From assembly GCA_008330645.1 (NCBI GenBank), contig VLTN01000001.1, positions 1,240,001-1,304,000 on the forward strand: a stretch of 64,000 nucleotides of DNA, read 5' to 3'. The position numbers were made by a program, and so were the translations under genes. Positions 41,701 to 50,500 of the stretch are shown here, piece after piece (the first letter of the stretch is position 1; every line of letters starts with the position of its first letter). The DNA is from Cafeteria roenbergensis. Taxonomy: Eukaryota; Sar; Bigyra; Bicosoecida; Cafeteriaceae. Below the pieces are notes generated by a model. The model did not search any database. It saw nothing but the letters and a program-made list of their open reading frames with translations, and was not told the DNA's origin.

Positions 41701-43578
41701 GGCTCCCCCGCCGGCCGACGCGCCGCCCGCCTCGTACTGGGCGCCGGCGGAAAGGTCCGCGGCCCCGGTGGAGTTGTGCACGAGCCACCAGCGGGCTTCG
41801 ACACGGCCCATGCCGCCCCCCGACCGGCGCACGGCCACGCGCAGCCTGCCCTCGTCCTCCCGCACCGCCCACCGCGGGGACGCCCAGGAGAGCGTCCCGG
41901 GGCTGCCACACACGCTGTGGCTAACAGGGAAGCGGTGGCAGCGCCAGCGCCGGTCCAGGCCGGTGCCGCGGTCGCAGGCCAACGCCTCGTCCCGCAGCAG
42001 CGTCGCGTTGCGCGCCTCGTACCAGGCGTGGGGGCGCCACAGCTCCCAGGTGCGGTTGTACGAGTCGTTGTACAGGCGGGTGTACTGCCCCGGCTCCGGG
42101 AGCTGCACAAGCGAGGAGGCGCCAACGAGGTCCCTCTCGGCGGGGCTGGAGGAGTCGCCGGCAGCGAACCACCCGGACCGCCCGTCGGGCTCCGCTCCCG
42201 CAGACGCGCCCGCGCTCGCCCCCATGCCCGTGACGTTGGCGAGTGACGCGAGGAACTCGTCGGCCCGCCCCGGGGCCAGCGCCGAGCCGTTGCCCGCCTG
42301 CCCGCGGAGGGCCAGCCGGGTGTAGGCGTCGGCCCCCGCTGCCGGCGTGGCAGCCTCGTAGAGAGGCCACATTCCGCGGCGCCACCCAGGCCATGACGGG
42401 GTGTAGCCTGCGCCCAGCAGCCTGGCTGCAGCGGCGGAGTGGGGGCCGGGGAGCACCGTGCCCTCTCCGGCGCCGGCGGGTCCCGACGCCGACGGGTCGA
42501 CTGCCCCGGTGCCGGACATGCCCCCAACAAAGCCCGGAGCCAGGCCCAGCTCCTCGGGGCTCGGAAAGGCGCCGCCCATGAGCAGTGCGTCTCCCCAGCC
42601 CAGCCCGCCTCCGTCTGCCGCCTCAAGCTCCGCGGCGCCCGCCACGGCTCCTGGCTGCAGCGTTAGGTTACGGCCGATGGCGTGGACTGCCCGTCGCGCC
42701 GCGAGTCTTCGCGCGGCCTCGTGGGCACGCAGCCGCTCCGCCATGTCGTACACCGGCTCTGCCTCTTCGAAGTAGAGGTGGGAGGCGGAGGTGAAGGGAA
42801 GACCATGGCTGAGCTCTCGCACCACCTCGTCAAGCGGGAGCGGCAGGTCCCGCGCACGGCGGCCAGAGCGCCGGACCGAGTTGAGGAGCGGGTCGGCGCA
42901 CATGGTGCAGCGCCCCTCGGCCGTGCAGGCGAGGCAGCGCGGGTCGATGAGCCAGCAGGGGGCGCAGCGGCCTGTGGCTGTGAGGGCGTAGCCCTCAGCG
43001 CAGGCCCTGCACCGCTCCGTGTCGCACTCGCTACAGTGCGCGTCCAGGCCAGGGCATCGCGCCAGCTCGCAGCCCGGCCCCTCGCGGTGGGGCGCGCACG
43101 CGCACTCTCCAGTGTGGAAGTCACACGTGCCCGCTCCAGAGCAGGCAAGCGGGCACAGCACCCGCGGGAGGCACGGCGCCGTGGCGTTGTCCCTGAAGTG
43201 CGTTGGCCTGCAGCGCTCGCAGGCTTCGCCCTCGTAGCCCTCGAAGCAGAAGCAGGTGCCGGACCGGCGGTCGCAGAGGCCCGCTCGCTCCGACGTGCAG
43301 TAGTGCGCCCCGTCCGCCAGCTCGGGCGTCATGCCCGGACAAACCTGCCTCGGAGCCACCCCCGCGAAGACGTTGGGCTGCGTGGCGGTGAGCGGGCCGC
43401 CGGGGTTGACGCGAAATCGGCGAGGGTTGCTCGCCTCGCCGTAGCGGCCCACGAACCCCGGGTGGTACGGCTCGAAGATTGCGGGCGTCAGCAGGGCGCC
43501 CTCGTGCACCTCGCGGTACGCGGCCGCGAGCGCGAGGCACGCGGCGGCGGCGGCCCAGCGGACCGAGGCGGCAGTCAT
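32800..43578 (-). CDS. Giant secreted EGF/Calx-beta/PA14/filamin-repeat protein
   Basis: A single uninterrupted frame of 3,592 aa. The N-terminus is a clear signal peptide (MTAASVRWAAAAACLALAAA), so the product enters the secretory path. Residues about 78-240 are Cys-rich with EGF/laminin-like spacing (CFCFEGYEGEACERC; GECACAPHREGPGCE). A Calx-beta domain ends near 683 (VATVVIIDDDAD). PA14 modules occur at about 1129-1290 (GLAGEYWPNRAML; VRLFLDHRLVLDRWG) and 3374-3490 (GLVAEYFADDQ; GDYRFAVQHGAGARVLVGF); PA14 is a carbohydrate-binding fold. Filamin-type immunoglobulin repeats end in GSPF near 1909, 2049, 2211, 3039 and 3179. The last repeat closes at the C-terminus (HVAGSPARLVV). No trailing membrane helix is visible. 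Inferred role: extracellular matrix or cell-surface adhesion. The reading frame has a small poly-Ala tract at 35356-35390. Confidence 0.85.
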   Translation of the reverse strand: MTAASVRWAAAAACLALAAAYREVHEGALLTPAIFEPYHPGFVGRYGEASNPRRFRVNPGGPLTATQPNVFAGVAPRQVCPGMTPELADGAHYCTSERAGLCDRRSGTCFCFEGYEGEACERCRPTHFRDNATAPCLPRVLCPLACSGAGTCDFHTGECACAPHREGPGCELARCPGLDAHCSECDTERCRACAEGYALTATGRCAPCWLIDPRCLACTAEGRCTMCADPLLNSVRRSGRRARDLPLPLDEVVRELSHGLPFTSASHLYFEEAEPVYDMAERLRAHEAARRLAARRAVHAIGRNLTLQPGAVAGAAELEAADGGGLGWGDALLMGGAFPSPEELGLAPGFVGGMSGTGAVDPSASGPAGAGEGTVLPGPHSAAAARLLGAGYTPSWPGWRRGMWPLYEAATPAAGADAYTRLALRGQAGNGSALAPGRADEFLASLANVTGMGASAGASAGAEPDGRSGWFAAGDSSSPAERDLVGASSLVQLPEPGQYTRLYNDSYNRTWELWRPHAWYEARNATLLRDEALACDRGTGLDRRWRCHRFPVSHSVCGSPGTLSWASPRWAVREDEGRLRVAVRRSGGGMGRVEARWWLVHNSTGAADLSAGAQYEAGGASAGGGARELVFEEGVVQLSFDLTIHDDDAVEGNETAWLVLELGGRAGGASVGPQRVATVVIIDDDADRAAASHSMLSSPTSVLGLAVHPAARLAGAPAAGELAAVAGMPLPVVIHARAPPFGASLLRATDTTLAGVQGPAIAELDAAARRAAANASAGASPWPASALLASAEPRLPVPNAGHFAPGAYAGEQPGELRFALEVWPARGGGGLGMGAARTSAGGASGLRVPPSAAGYAASQAGIDSSEAAALADARADPGAAGGGSLRWRDAYGLGDLDGARRLAGAARTGEAGAWLWEEGEASAAGGGGPGMGWGRSGVRRRASMQTRASQPFNATQWPAEAQAAVLAAGGLGAVELPWAAGAGAAAANSAESANGNPWEPAGGWEGEASVLAARPWPFRFGAGYGQGRLRGAPVARGEVLWAGALSSAAAQELDDLQAAAARRNAPLGTQVAATGNASVVSLVAAKAAVRPGVDVSAPAARRLAALYAGAVRPLRAGDYELHATACSPGGLAGEYWPNRAMLGPPVLARVDAGVNFTWGDASSSGGGEAAAGAAAEAMSARWSGRVSLPPAVATAAQAAFADAAANAAAAQAGAASASSASMPGWAPWWATSGAGDAAPGVLVRFFVSGGRGDQVRLFLDHRLVLDRWGHDYVGPGGAGAAGTGGLDDATAGADVLAAGESGIAATGFRTPLARDAGADPVAGTRAASGSPGGLARNPLGSLAAFADPFSLSWEWGGPRSAAVMSDSFVDVVLVPGRLHSLRLDWRGAGHPHAAARLEWALPSELASPPQSPASGPSTADPGAATASTSVPSALLHRMREPALSAVYRQAGTRLSRPLEQAVLAGNASGAPVTPDPPSAAGWPSQTLLRGAVPAGCLFVERRLLGTPVPLRVRAASAAAFPSISVDPAGAAARLAAAAAAGAASPAAEAAAVAAAAAPFATNVSLPPWVLARSTAAGGPSSASTRGGGAEAWGHGLSWAIAGADALAAVSSRDEWGNDRMDAAVIDSFKVTAVSRWALEGTDAAAATSSAGGLAAVAWPVLGLRSNGSTSPPPDSAGPTGRAAEAGAVVGGEAEFDASARHHRVVWRPRRSGLHWLHLQLWTGWDSWTAVRGSPFRVVVGPAAVSPPACNASGPALLAPVAGEPNAVAVTSRDALGNPVPAASPARIGGRAWQFTVTAVPEDPAAFASSNASALLAEAAAAAAHFGVVAPVGAAQLLVPVSPHAKLAARDPARFASLLPVAAPAAVDAALDAADGALDPDHPHAAWLATHWGSVQPSVAGPTTITIASAGDGSQVAGSPFRRVEVAPGPTLPEACVLAGRALWVMTATVNNTFSLHLRDRHGNARAAWAAERAAAVMTVDPPLARPSWLPPAPPADALDNAPRPAVLAADLLKGTPADAPGMGGLRFVPTAAGAWPVAVMVDGEHVFGSPRTITVVPGPLSAPHSVARGASLSRALAGARSFVDVEARDAANNTRAGPASVYDDWSAISVTLSLLQAGPGLEGREAGAEAAAAATVRVTRLPAPAAGDTGSAASVAASRPRGGSLSAAEAAAALGKSSDALVSGFLRCSFAATVAGNWSLRVRLGGEDIAGSPFTVQVWPNVMAAETSLVRGSGAIPETEDPASPASSGSPGVAPAAGEEHTVHILARDAWGNDVGRGGEAARIAAFRAASPVESVLRQLPASIPEASPVSAGPAAEGGPRTVLPTGSGAVQVVDVGGGNYTAHFTPLTAPPQASLLLLRLLGAPFAPAVSAWAAFGAGGIEAAAAPPGSGLVRRVYAQAGDPATLLETAAETLAAAQASAHGAVWPAEPTVETSRERRALLAAAEGLDWLAASLPLWLHSEQAAAAMAEGSTGHGVPLPVPALTAPRAGALLPLGLANASGLLPASPAQSRVRLAPASGLFGARGPFALRVPEGSAALPLSNASLGRVASSDKGWSVRWEGFWLAEHGAGADAPTGSGVDAAAWRLLVVASPGLRVRLRVGLPADRQRAHPAALSGPAAPIDWAEPVLVQGQGPAAAAARDGYLRTADPWAAGASSLAGSVAAAGGDPPLGGPGAAAATMRPGTASGPAPAPVSFAPRFVPAAAALDGAHGSMSAAGLITKAAAASALTAAEAAAAAAAAAAASAAPSGNATTTPGERALWAFEPVSPAAASAMHADAVRALAQEDAAWATAGMGAGSAAGAFSDRLAAGAGAAATGAPTGPALYAVSVARVRSPALVRSWDWLPLVLEVSAPAREEAAAVALLMQPPAAALTKEQAAAGMPSPPRPPPRLLRFSELAPPVPAPIGASPYNETTTVPAAVSAAHSVAVGGGLHAAAVAAEASFEVELRDRFGNPRRVLSSPEEELQAVAIGPRQADGSPARIDASCSRGAAVAGFTCTYTAKRPGRYRLHVAVDAAAVAPTLGVAALESALAAAAVHGSPFMLEVSTGAPVASSSVAYGPGLSTTVAGEGAVFVVQPRDADSNNRTLPVTGAEAAAHGIVAVATLLPGPHAFIEPGVVAPGGLSVTAEARPELAPYAAGSAAAAAGGIPVPAVVRCLLPLSVAGDYVVNVTDHGAPISGSPFALRVLPAPAAASTSYSAGLGVLPPPVAKFPGSSASAGAVTLGEAAAGLPAPASLVSSSAAFVSNITVVIRDEFGNRRGGGTPDLVRNEGADAAGAAFLLPGSDDAVAVRVLGSGPRGGVRLAGVVEPFSADPGLRGLYSATVAAAEAGTLAAGTEAEVRVLVLSGKAAREAAEALGDQPAPGPRWQDDPSFGHGLVAEYFADDQAGDTAAPAAPLARRLDRLPSAGAWPVGSAAPGWSAGAGGVPALRGSGGSVRWRGWVVVPATGDYRFAVQHGAGARVLVGFRGSLAVDRWPRFSRELACGQTLLCQGVLSSVQAGDGTAAGGDAVGAAPTVQLRAGQAYELEVDWRPAPLEALRAAGVSDETAVPALLWAWRGAEGSQQPELQPVPSAALWPGAQHVAGSPARLVV
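35356..35390 (-). repeat. CTG/CAG trinucleotide tract (poly-Ala)
   Basis: A run of CTG units on the + strand (GCA on the coding strand), with one interruption, encodes alanines within a linker of the giant secreted protein. In frame. Confidence 0.85.
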
Positions 43579-44573
43579 GCAGACCAGGCGTCGGCAGCTT
43601 GAGAGCTCCCCCCCTCAGCGCCCAGCGCTGTCAATACCCCAGGCTTCCTCGCGCTCCCTTGGCTGGCAGGCCCCGTGAGGCTGCCTTGGCCGACGGGCGC
43701 CGCTGCTGCGCCGGAAGCCGAGTCGCTCGCAGGCGCCAGCGCGGCGTGCAAGGACGCTGGGGGGCGCACGATGGGCGGCGATGCGCGCCAGCTGGCAGTC
43801 GGGCTCGCCTGGGTGCGGCCTGGAACCCCCCCGGCCGTCTGGCGCGCCCGTCCGCGAGTTCCTGCGCTGCCCACCGCTCGCCGCTGCAAACGCCGGCAGA
43901 GCTGCGATCAGTTTTCGCTGGGTTGGGTGCGTGAGCAGGGGCCTGCGGCGCAACTAGCCTTGCCGCCGCGAGCCGGCAGTCGCCCGGGGCGCCAGGTGGG
44001 CGGCGCGCTGGGTGGCGAGCTGCCGCCTTCCGGCACGTCTGCCGGCCGGGACCGCACGCGCCCCTGCGGGCCGGGCCGGCGTGGGGCGCGTGCTTCGCTC
44101 GGACGGCCGGGGCGTGGCCAGGTGCTGGCCGGACCAACTGCCACAGAATGGTCCATATCATCGGGCGTATCCTCGGGCTTGCGCTGCGGCCTGCGCCCTG
44201 TGTAGCCTGCTGCGTCGAGCGTGCCTTGGCCGGGAAGCGCCTGGAGGCGGTCTCACGGTTGGGCCGCCACTCAGCGCTCACCTGGATCTTGGGCCGCGTG
44301 GCACGGCCATCGGTGCCCGGCGCTCTGCGAGAGGAGGTCGGCGCGCGGCGACAAATTGCAGAACAGCCGCGTAAATCACTCAGCGCCGCTTGCCGTCGCG
44401 CGTTTGGCCGCGGCTCGCACGGGCCAGGCCGAACTTGGCAGCTCTCCCTTCCTCCAGGAGCGGTCTGAGTAGGTTTTCGGCAAAGGCCAGGTCCAGCGAG
44501 GCCAAGCGAAAAAGTCGCCAGCGCCCCCAACCCCTGCCCTCCGCCGCTGCTTCCCGGCCACAACCAGGGGGCC
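43579..44573. promoter_or_regulatory. Divergent promoter region, about 1 kb
   Basis: Separates the starts of the giant secreted-protein gene (-) and the MYB gene (+), so it should contain both promoters. Reading frames on both strands here (for example 43631-44824 -) have no family motif. No TATA-like element or repeat was recognised. Confidence 0.4.
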
Positions 44574-46868
44574 ATGTCGGACCTCGCCGGCGCTGCGTCT
44601 TCCAGCAAAGGAGGGGCCTCGCGGTTCACAAGCCCGGGAGGGATGAGCGGCGAGCACGAGCTGGGCGGCTCGCTTTCCGGCGTGTCCGCTGGCGACCGGA
44701 GCAAGCGAGCCCGAGCCTCCGATGACGAAGGCGACATGTCGCACTCCCGGCGCCCCAAGCTGTCGGAGTCGGGCGGCGACGATGTCTTGGCAGCGATTCG
44801 GCACCAGATCACGTCCGATGACATTTCTGCGCCGTTTGGCGTTGGTGCTCCGGGGACGGCCGGCCATCAGAAAAGCCGCCACCTGTCCCACTCGGACTTT
44901 GCGTCGCGCGGGCACGGCCTGAGCTTCGGCGTCCCCATCCCCGGCGATGAGTCTGTATCGCCCATGGGCTTGCGCGAGGAACTCCCCAAGGACGGGCAGG
45001 CCTCAAGCCGGGCAATGAACCGTGGGCGCTGGACGAAGGCAGAGCACGAGGCGTTTGTCGCGGCGCTGCGCGTGCACGGGCAGGTCTGGAAGCTTGTTCA
45101 GGAGCAGGTGGGGACGAGAGACATCGTGCAAGTGAGGACGCACGCACAAAAGTACTTCCAACGCCTTGCCAAAGAAGGCAAGCCGCGGCCGGCGCCCGGG
45201 GGCGACGTGTTCGCTACGTCGGGCTCGTTTCATGACAACGGCGCACGCTCGGCCCCGGGGGGGGAGCCTGCGGCGCGGCCAACGCCCAGGCCTGGGAAGA
45301 AGAAGTCGACGCGCGCCGACGGCAGCGGCGGAAAGGCGCGTCTGCCGTCCAGGACCCGCCCAGGTGGCGACGACGCAGGCGACGCTGCTGCGGACTCCTT
45401 CGCGGCAGGTGAGGACGGCCTCAGCGAGACGCCCGTGGACTCGGAATTTTCCCTGACGCACGAGCGGCAGCGTGTGGAGGACGACCTTGCCCGCACGAGC
45501 ACGGAGCGCTCCCAGTACCTCGTCCAGTGCCTCTCCAGCAGGCCCGCCGACGTCTCGTTGCCGGAGGCGGACCCGCTCGGCGAGCCCGGCACAGACTCCG
45601 TCCCGCGGCCCGCTTCCTCGCTTCCCGCCTCGGCGTCCGCTGTGGAGGCGTCTCCGGTGCCTGCGGACAAGCACGGCGCCTCCGGGGCCATCTCCATCAA
45701 GCTCCGTCACTGCGCCGTTCCCCTGCCCTCCTCGGTCGCCTCTCGAATGCGCGCCGCGCCCGCTTCTCACCAACCAGCTGCCAGAGCCGGCGGGCCCTTA
45801 CCTGGCCACTCCGATGAGACCCTCGCCCTTGACCCGGCGACGGCTGCAGTGTGCAGCTCTGCCGTGCGAGATCCCTCCCAGATGGACCTCGCCTTGAAGC
45901 GGGGACCCAGGGACGTGTACTGCCGAATTGGCCACGTGCCGGCCTCATTCGGCTCGCTTGGCCAGGGAGCGCCGGCCGTCGGCGACTTCCTGGTGGGGGT
46001 GGGCGGCCTGTGCATGGCCGGGCTGGATCCCCCGCTGGTGCGGCGATTCATCGCCGAGGCCATGGGGGCGGTCTGCAACGCCACCCGCCAGTACCACGGC
46101 GACGTGCTTCGCTCTGGCGCTCACAGGCAGCCGCTTGGCTTCGGGCTCGCGCTGCACGTCTGCAACATCGAGATTCCAGCCAACCAGACTCAGGCGGCCG
46201 TGCGGCAGATCGTCGAGGTGGCCAGCATGCTCCAGAACGGCTTCAAGTTCTCCGTCCCGCAGCTCAGCCAGCTGGTCATGCTCCACGCCGAGTGGATCAT
46301 GTGGTGGGTCAACCTTAACAGCGGCAAGGCGGCAGAAACTGGCGAAACGGCCCCGCCGCTGCAAGAGCCCAGCGAGTTTTCAACCAAGGTTCCTCCTCCG
46401 CTGGCCCTCTACGCGGCGTCTATTGCGCACAGCACGACCGTCCAAGAACTCCAGCAGCTTCAGGAGGCCGCCAAAAAGGCCATTGAGGAGGGCGTGGAGG
46501 CTGCGGCCGCGAAGCAAGCCCTCAGCCAGCGCCCACCCGCAGGGTCACTTGGTCCCCCGTCGCCGCCGTTCGCCCTGATGGGGGGCGCTTCGAGCGGTGG
46601 CTTGCAGGCCGGCGACGCAGGGCAGCACGGCCCGGCTTCGATGCCCGCGGAGTTTGAGTTCGGGGCCCAGCACAGTCGCCACCGCGCGGAGTCCGACGCC
46701 AGCGCGTTGGGCGCAGACTTTATGCTCCACGGCAGCACGAGGGCCTCTGTCCACGACCGTAGCGGCTCAGAGTGGTCGGCAGGCCGCCCGATGGCCCCGA
46801 CAGAGCGGATCGGCCCGCTCAACCCGGTGCAGCCGCCTTCGGCGCTCGCCCCCCACGGCAGCCGCTGA
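44574..46868 (+). CDS. SHAQKYF-class single-repeat MYB-related protein
   Basis: A 764-aa single-exon protein. Residues about 149-195 form one MYB/SANT repeat, GRWTKAEHEAFVAALRVHG, ending in VRTHAQKYF. This is the (S/T)HAQKYF third helix that defines plant- and protist-type MYB-related DNA-binding proteins (the CCA1/LHY and I-box group). The N-terminus is Ser/Gly-rich with basic patches (SKRARAS) that could be nuclear-localisation signals. The C-terminal half has a second, compact region, about 445-590 (DVYCRIGHVPASFGS; FIAEAMGAVCNATRQYHGDV; FGLALHVCNIEIPANQTQ; LVMLHAEWIMWWVNLNSG). It looks folded and conserved, but I do not recognise it. Probable sequence-specific transcription factor; targets unknown. 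Confidence 0.88.
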   Translation: MSDLAGAASSSKGGASRFTSPGGMSGEHELGGSLSGVSAGDRSKRARASDDEGDMSHSRRPKLSESGGDDVLAAIRHQITSDDISAPFGVGAPGTAGHQKSRHLSHSDFASRGHGLSFGVPIPGDESVSPMGLREELPKDGQASSRAMNRGRWTKAEHEAFVAALRVHGQVWKLVQEQVGTRDIVQVRTHAQKYFQRLAKEGKPRPAPGGDVFATSGSFHDNGARSAPGGEPAARPTPRPGKKKSTRADGSGGKARLPSRTRPGGDDAGDAAADSFAAGEDGLSETPVDSEFSLTHERQRVEDDLARTSTERSQYLVQCLSSRPADVSLPEADPLGEPGTDSVPRPASSLPASASAVEASPVPADKHGASGAISIKLRHCAVPLPSSVASRMRAAPASHQPAARAGGPLPGHSDETLALDPATAAVCSSAVRDPSQMDLALKRGPRDVYCRIGHVPASFGSLGQGAPAVGDFLVGVGGLCMAGLDPPLVRRFIAEAMGAVCNATRQYHGDVLRSGAHRQPLGFGLALHVCNIEIPANQTQAAVRQIVEVASMLQNGFKFSVPQLSQLVMLHAEWIMWWVNLNSGKAAETGETAPPLQEPSEFSTKVPPPLALYAASIAHSTTVQELQQLQEAAKKAIEEGVEAAAAKQALSQRPPAGSLGPPSPPFALMGGASSGGLQAGDAGQHGPASMPAEFEFGAQHSRHRAESDASALGADFMLHGSTRASVHDRSGSEWSAGRPMAPTERIGPLNPVQPPSALAPHGSR

Positions 46869-47371
46869 CCGTGCCGCGCCGGACCGCCGACTGATGATGT
46901 CCGTTTGGACTCCGCATGTTTGCCGATTCCTCCTCCCCGAGCCGTGACCCCTGCCCCTCCGCCCCCCTACTTGCTTGCCTTCTCGCCCTTCTTTCACCGG
47001 CACTCCCGTCCCTCGATGGCCCGAAACAGATACGCAATGTGTCAGGACGCGGCCCCTACTGCGGGGCCGTGCGCTGCGTTGTGACTGCCTCATGCCCGAC
47101 TTGCTGCCACCGGCCTGCCACAGAGCAGTGGCACCACGCGGCTGCCACGTGCTCCGCGCACGGCTGGGGTGGCGCGTCCAGCCTTGCTCCGCCCCTTCAG
47201 GCTTCCTTCCATCGCGGTGCGCGGCGGCCGCGCCTCCCGCTACCAGCCTTCATTTGCAGCGACTCAAGCGAGGGACCGTTTCTTCGTGTGTTGCCTTGTC
47301 TTTCCTGCGCCCGATTCTCCCCCCCCCCCCACCATGCCAGCAAAGCGTGCGTTCGCGCGCCCAAGGGCTGC

Positions 47372-47402
<31 letters not shown>

Positions 47403-47571
47403 CCCACCCCCAATGCAAGCTCTCCTGCCGCGATCAGCAGACATCGCTCCGTTCCTGAGCGCACACGCAAGGGCCCTTCGCGCACCACTCAAACCACGAA
47501 CACAGCGGCAGTCGATTTTGCACGACTTGCTTCCGAGAAATGGGCCGGCGGGTCAGCTTCCCCCGGGCCAC
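46869..47571. other. Convergent 3' intergenic region with microsatellite
   Basis: About 700 bp between the stops of the MYB gene (+) and CFAP44 (-). It holds a C/T-rich stretch, a C run near 47321-47330 and an ATG microsatellite. Apparent short proteins with Met/Asp/His/Ile runs here are products of the microsatellite and not genes. Confidence 0.5.
47372..47402 (+). repeat. (ATG)n microsatellite, about 10 units
   Basis: A perfect 31-nt ATG trinucleotide run in the 3' region shared by the MYB and CFAP44 genes. It is likely polymorphic in length. Not coding. Confidence 0.97.
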
Positions 47572-50500
47572 CTAGCCCAAGCGGCCCGAGGCAGCTGCAC
47601 CTGCCGCTGCGGCCGCAGAAGCCCCCGTTGGCCCTGACGACTTCTCCAGCGCCGCCATGAGCGGGCCGTACACGCTGCCGTCCTTGCGGCTCAAGATGCC
47701 GATCTCTGCGCGAATCTCGGCAATCTGTGCCGCCTGCGCTCCCACAAGGGACTCGAGCCGCGCGCGCTCGGCCGCTGCGGCGGCCTCCTTGGCCTCGTCG
47801 TCGCGGGCCGTCAGACCAGCAGTGCCCCCCGCCTTGAGCGCGCGCTCCAGGCGCTGCCGCTCGGCCGCCAGCTCCGAGAGCCGCTCCAGAAGGCGAGTGC
47901 CCTCTCGCGTGGCCTCCACCAGGTCTTCGCGGGAGGCGCTCAGCCGCGCGTCTGCCGCGGTCGCGTCGTCTGCAGCGCTCGCCTCCGCCTCGGCAACGTG
48001 GGCTCGGGCCTTGGCAAGCTCCGCACCGGACCCCATTGCGTCCAGCCGCTCCAGGTCCACGGGGCGGCCGAACTTGAGCTGCATGAGGGCCTCTGCCTTG
48101 GCCTCCACGCCGGCAATGGTCCGCTCAGCGGCGCGGCGCTTCTTGTCCTGCACGGCGCGCTCGCTGGCGATGGCTGCCAGCCGCTCCGTCAGCGCGACTG
48201 CCCGCTCCAGCTGCGCCTCGAGCGACACCCGCTGCGAGGACAGCACGGTGTGGGACAGCAAGGTCGCTCGCCCCAAGCTTGAGGGGAGCCTGCCCGCCGG
48301 CAGCGCGAGCTCTGCCTCCTCCTCGGCTGCTGCTGCCGCGAAGGCCTTCTCATCGGCGGCCTTGTCCTCCGGCGTGTCCGCATCCGCCTCGTCCCCGTCA
48401 GCGGGCGCGGGCGCAGCCGGGCTGGCGCCGTCCGCTGACGCAGCGCCAGCGTCAGCGCCGCCTGCCCCGACCGGTGCGTCGGCTCCCGCTGCCGATGCCG
48501 GACCCTCCGGGTCGGGGAGCCGGGCGGCAGTGCCCGCCCCCACCACCAGCTGCTGGATGCGCAGCGGCACTGCAACCGGGATCACATTGAGCCGCGCCTG
48601 CTTCTCCGCGTGGAAGGCAGCCATCTCGCGATTGATCGCGTCAACGTCCTTGCGCATCGTGGTCTCCGACGCGCGAAGCTGCTTGAGCCGCTGCCGCAGC
48701 TCCGACAGCCCCTTGGTGGTCTCGGCGAGCGCGTCCTCTTGATCCAGGCGCTGGCCGCGCAGCTCGAGCACGCGGTCGTACAGCGCCTGCGGCACGCCCG
48801 GCGGGCACACGTCCTCGGCCTCCTCGTCCTCGTCCTCGTCGGCGTCCATCTCGGCCAGCTGCGAGACGTCGAACCCGTCGTCGCTGTCGGAGCTCTCGTC
48901 GTCCTCGTCGCCGGGGCGGCGCCGCTTGATGCGACGGCGGAAGATTCGGCCGAGGGCATCAGCTGCCTCCTGGGGGTGACCCGCCACCGCTTCGGACAAG
49001 GCCGCCTCCAGCTCCCGCTGCTTGCTCATCCAGGCGTCAGCCTCCGCCTCCCGGGCCGCGATGCCCGCCGCCGCCTGAGCGACCTGCGCGTCCACCCGCT
49101 GCCTCTGCAGCTCTGCCTTGTCAAGGCGGGCGGTGAGCGCCGAGTCGCGAACGCCCATGTCCTTGAGCAGGCGCCACTCGGCTCCCAGCGTGAGCAGCCG
49201 CAGCTGCGCCGAGCCGAGGTCGCCGGCGACCAGCGTGCGCTCGCGCCCCAGCTGCGCCACAGCCGCGTCGAAGCCGTCGCAGGCTGCCTCGACGCGAGAG
49301 AGCAGCGTCTCTCGGCGGCGCTGCGCCTCGAGAAGGCAGGTTCGCGCAGACGTGGCCCCCTGGGCCGTGGTAGCAGCGCTCAGCTGCGGGGCCCCGGCCG
49401 CGATGAGGCCGAGGGCGCTTGGGGCGCCTCCGCCGCCGCCCACCGCGGCTGCGCGCAGCTCCTCCGCCAGCGCCGCCTCCAAGGTCGCCGGCCCGCCGCA
49501 AACGCCAGCGCCTGCGCCAGCGCCAGCGCCAGCGCCAGCTCGCAGCGCAGCGGCGCGAGGCGCTGCCCTTGCCCACGCCGCCGTGGCGCACGTGGCCCGC
49601 AGCGCGGGCGGGAGGGAAGCCATGGCGACGGCAGGCGGGGGAGGGGCCCCCAGCGCCGCCCCGCCGCTCCCGCCCAGCGCGAGCGGGGCGCGCCAGCCGC
49701 CCCACCCGGCTGGTGCGGGCTCCGCCACTCCGCGCACGCACTCGGCGACTTGCCGCCACACGGCCGAGACCGTGGCGCTGCCCTCGGCGGCGGCCAGCTC
49801 TGCCTCGGCGTCGGCGTCGGTCGCTTCCTTGAGCAGGGCCGCCTTGGCCGAGGCCATGGCCGACGAAGGCGCGGACGACGCGGCAGCGGAGAGGGCGGAT
49901 CCGCTGCGCGGGGCGCCCCTGGCAGTCGCGGGCACGGCACCGCAGGCTGCTGGGTCGTCGAGCGGGGAGACCTCCTCGCCGTCCGGCCCCGGGCGGGGCG
50001 CGAGGAGCGATTCGACCGGGTGGGCATCCACCGCCAGCCCCGCGGACTCCAGCTGCGCGGCCAGCGTCGACGCCGCTGCCAGCACCCGGCGAATCACGCC
50101 TGCCAGGGAGGACCGGAGTCGGGCGAGCGCCAGCACCCGCGCGTTGAACCGCGCGCGCACCGTGTCGGCGGCCTCCTCCGCCCACAGCTGCTGCAGGCGC
50201 TTGCGGGCAGCGTCCATGCGCTTGGCCCGCGGCACCACGTAGCCGGGCGCGGCCTTGAGCTTCAGGTCGCCCAGGTCCGCCCACGCGTTGGCCACGGCTG
50301 CTTCGTCGTCAGGGTCGACGTCGCCCTCCCCGGGCCGAGCATCCAGCATCGCGGCCAGCGCGGCGCGGCGGGCAAGCCGGCGGCGCTTGCGCTCGGCGAA
50401 GGAGTTTGCGCCGCCGCCCGTGGCCACCTCGTCCCGAGTCCTGCCCCCTCGCATGAGCACGTCGAACGGCGTGTCGGGCGCGTCCAAGTCGTCATCGGGC

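Noticed and set aside
47197-47492. Short frames with poly-His, poly-Ile or poly-Ser tails
   Set aside because: Readings of the (ATG)n microsatellite in an intergenic region.
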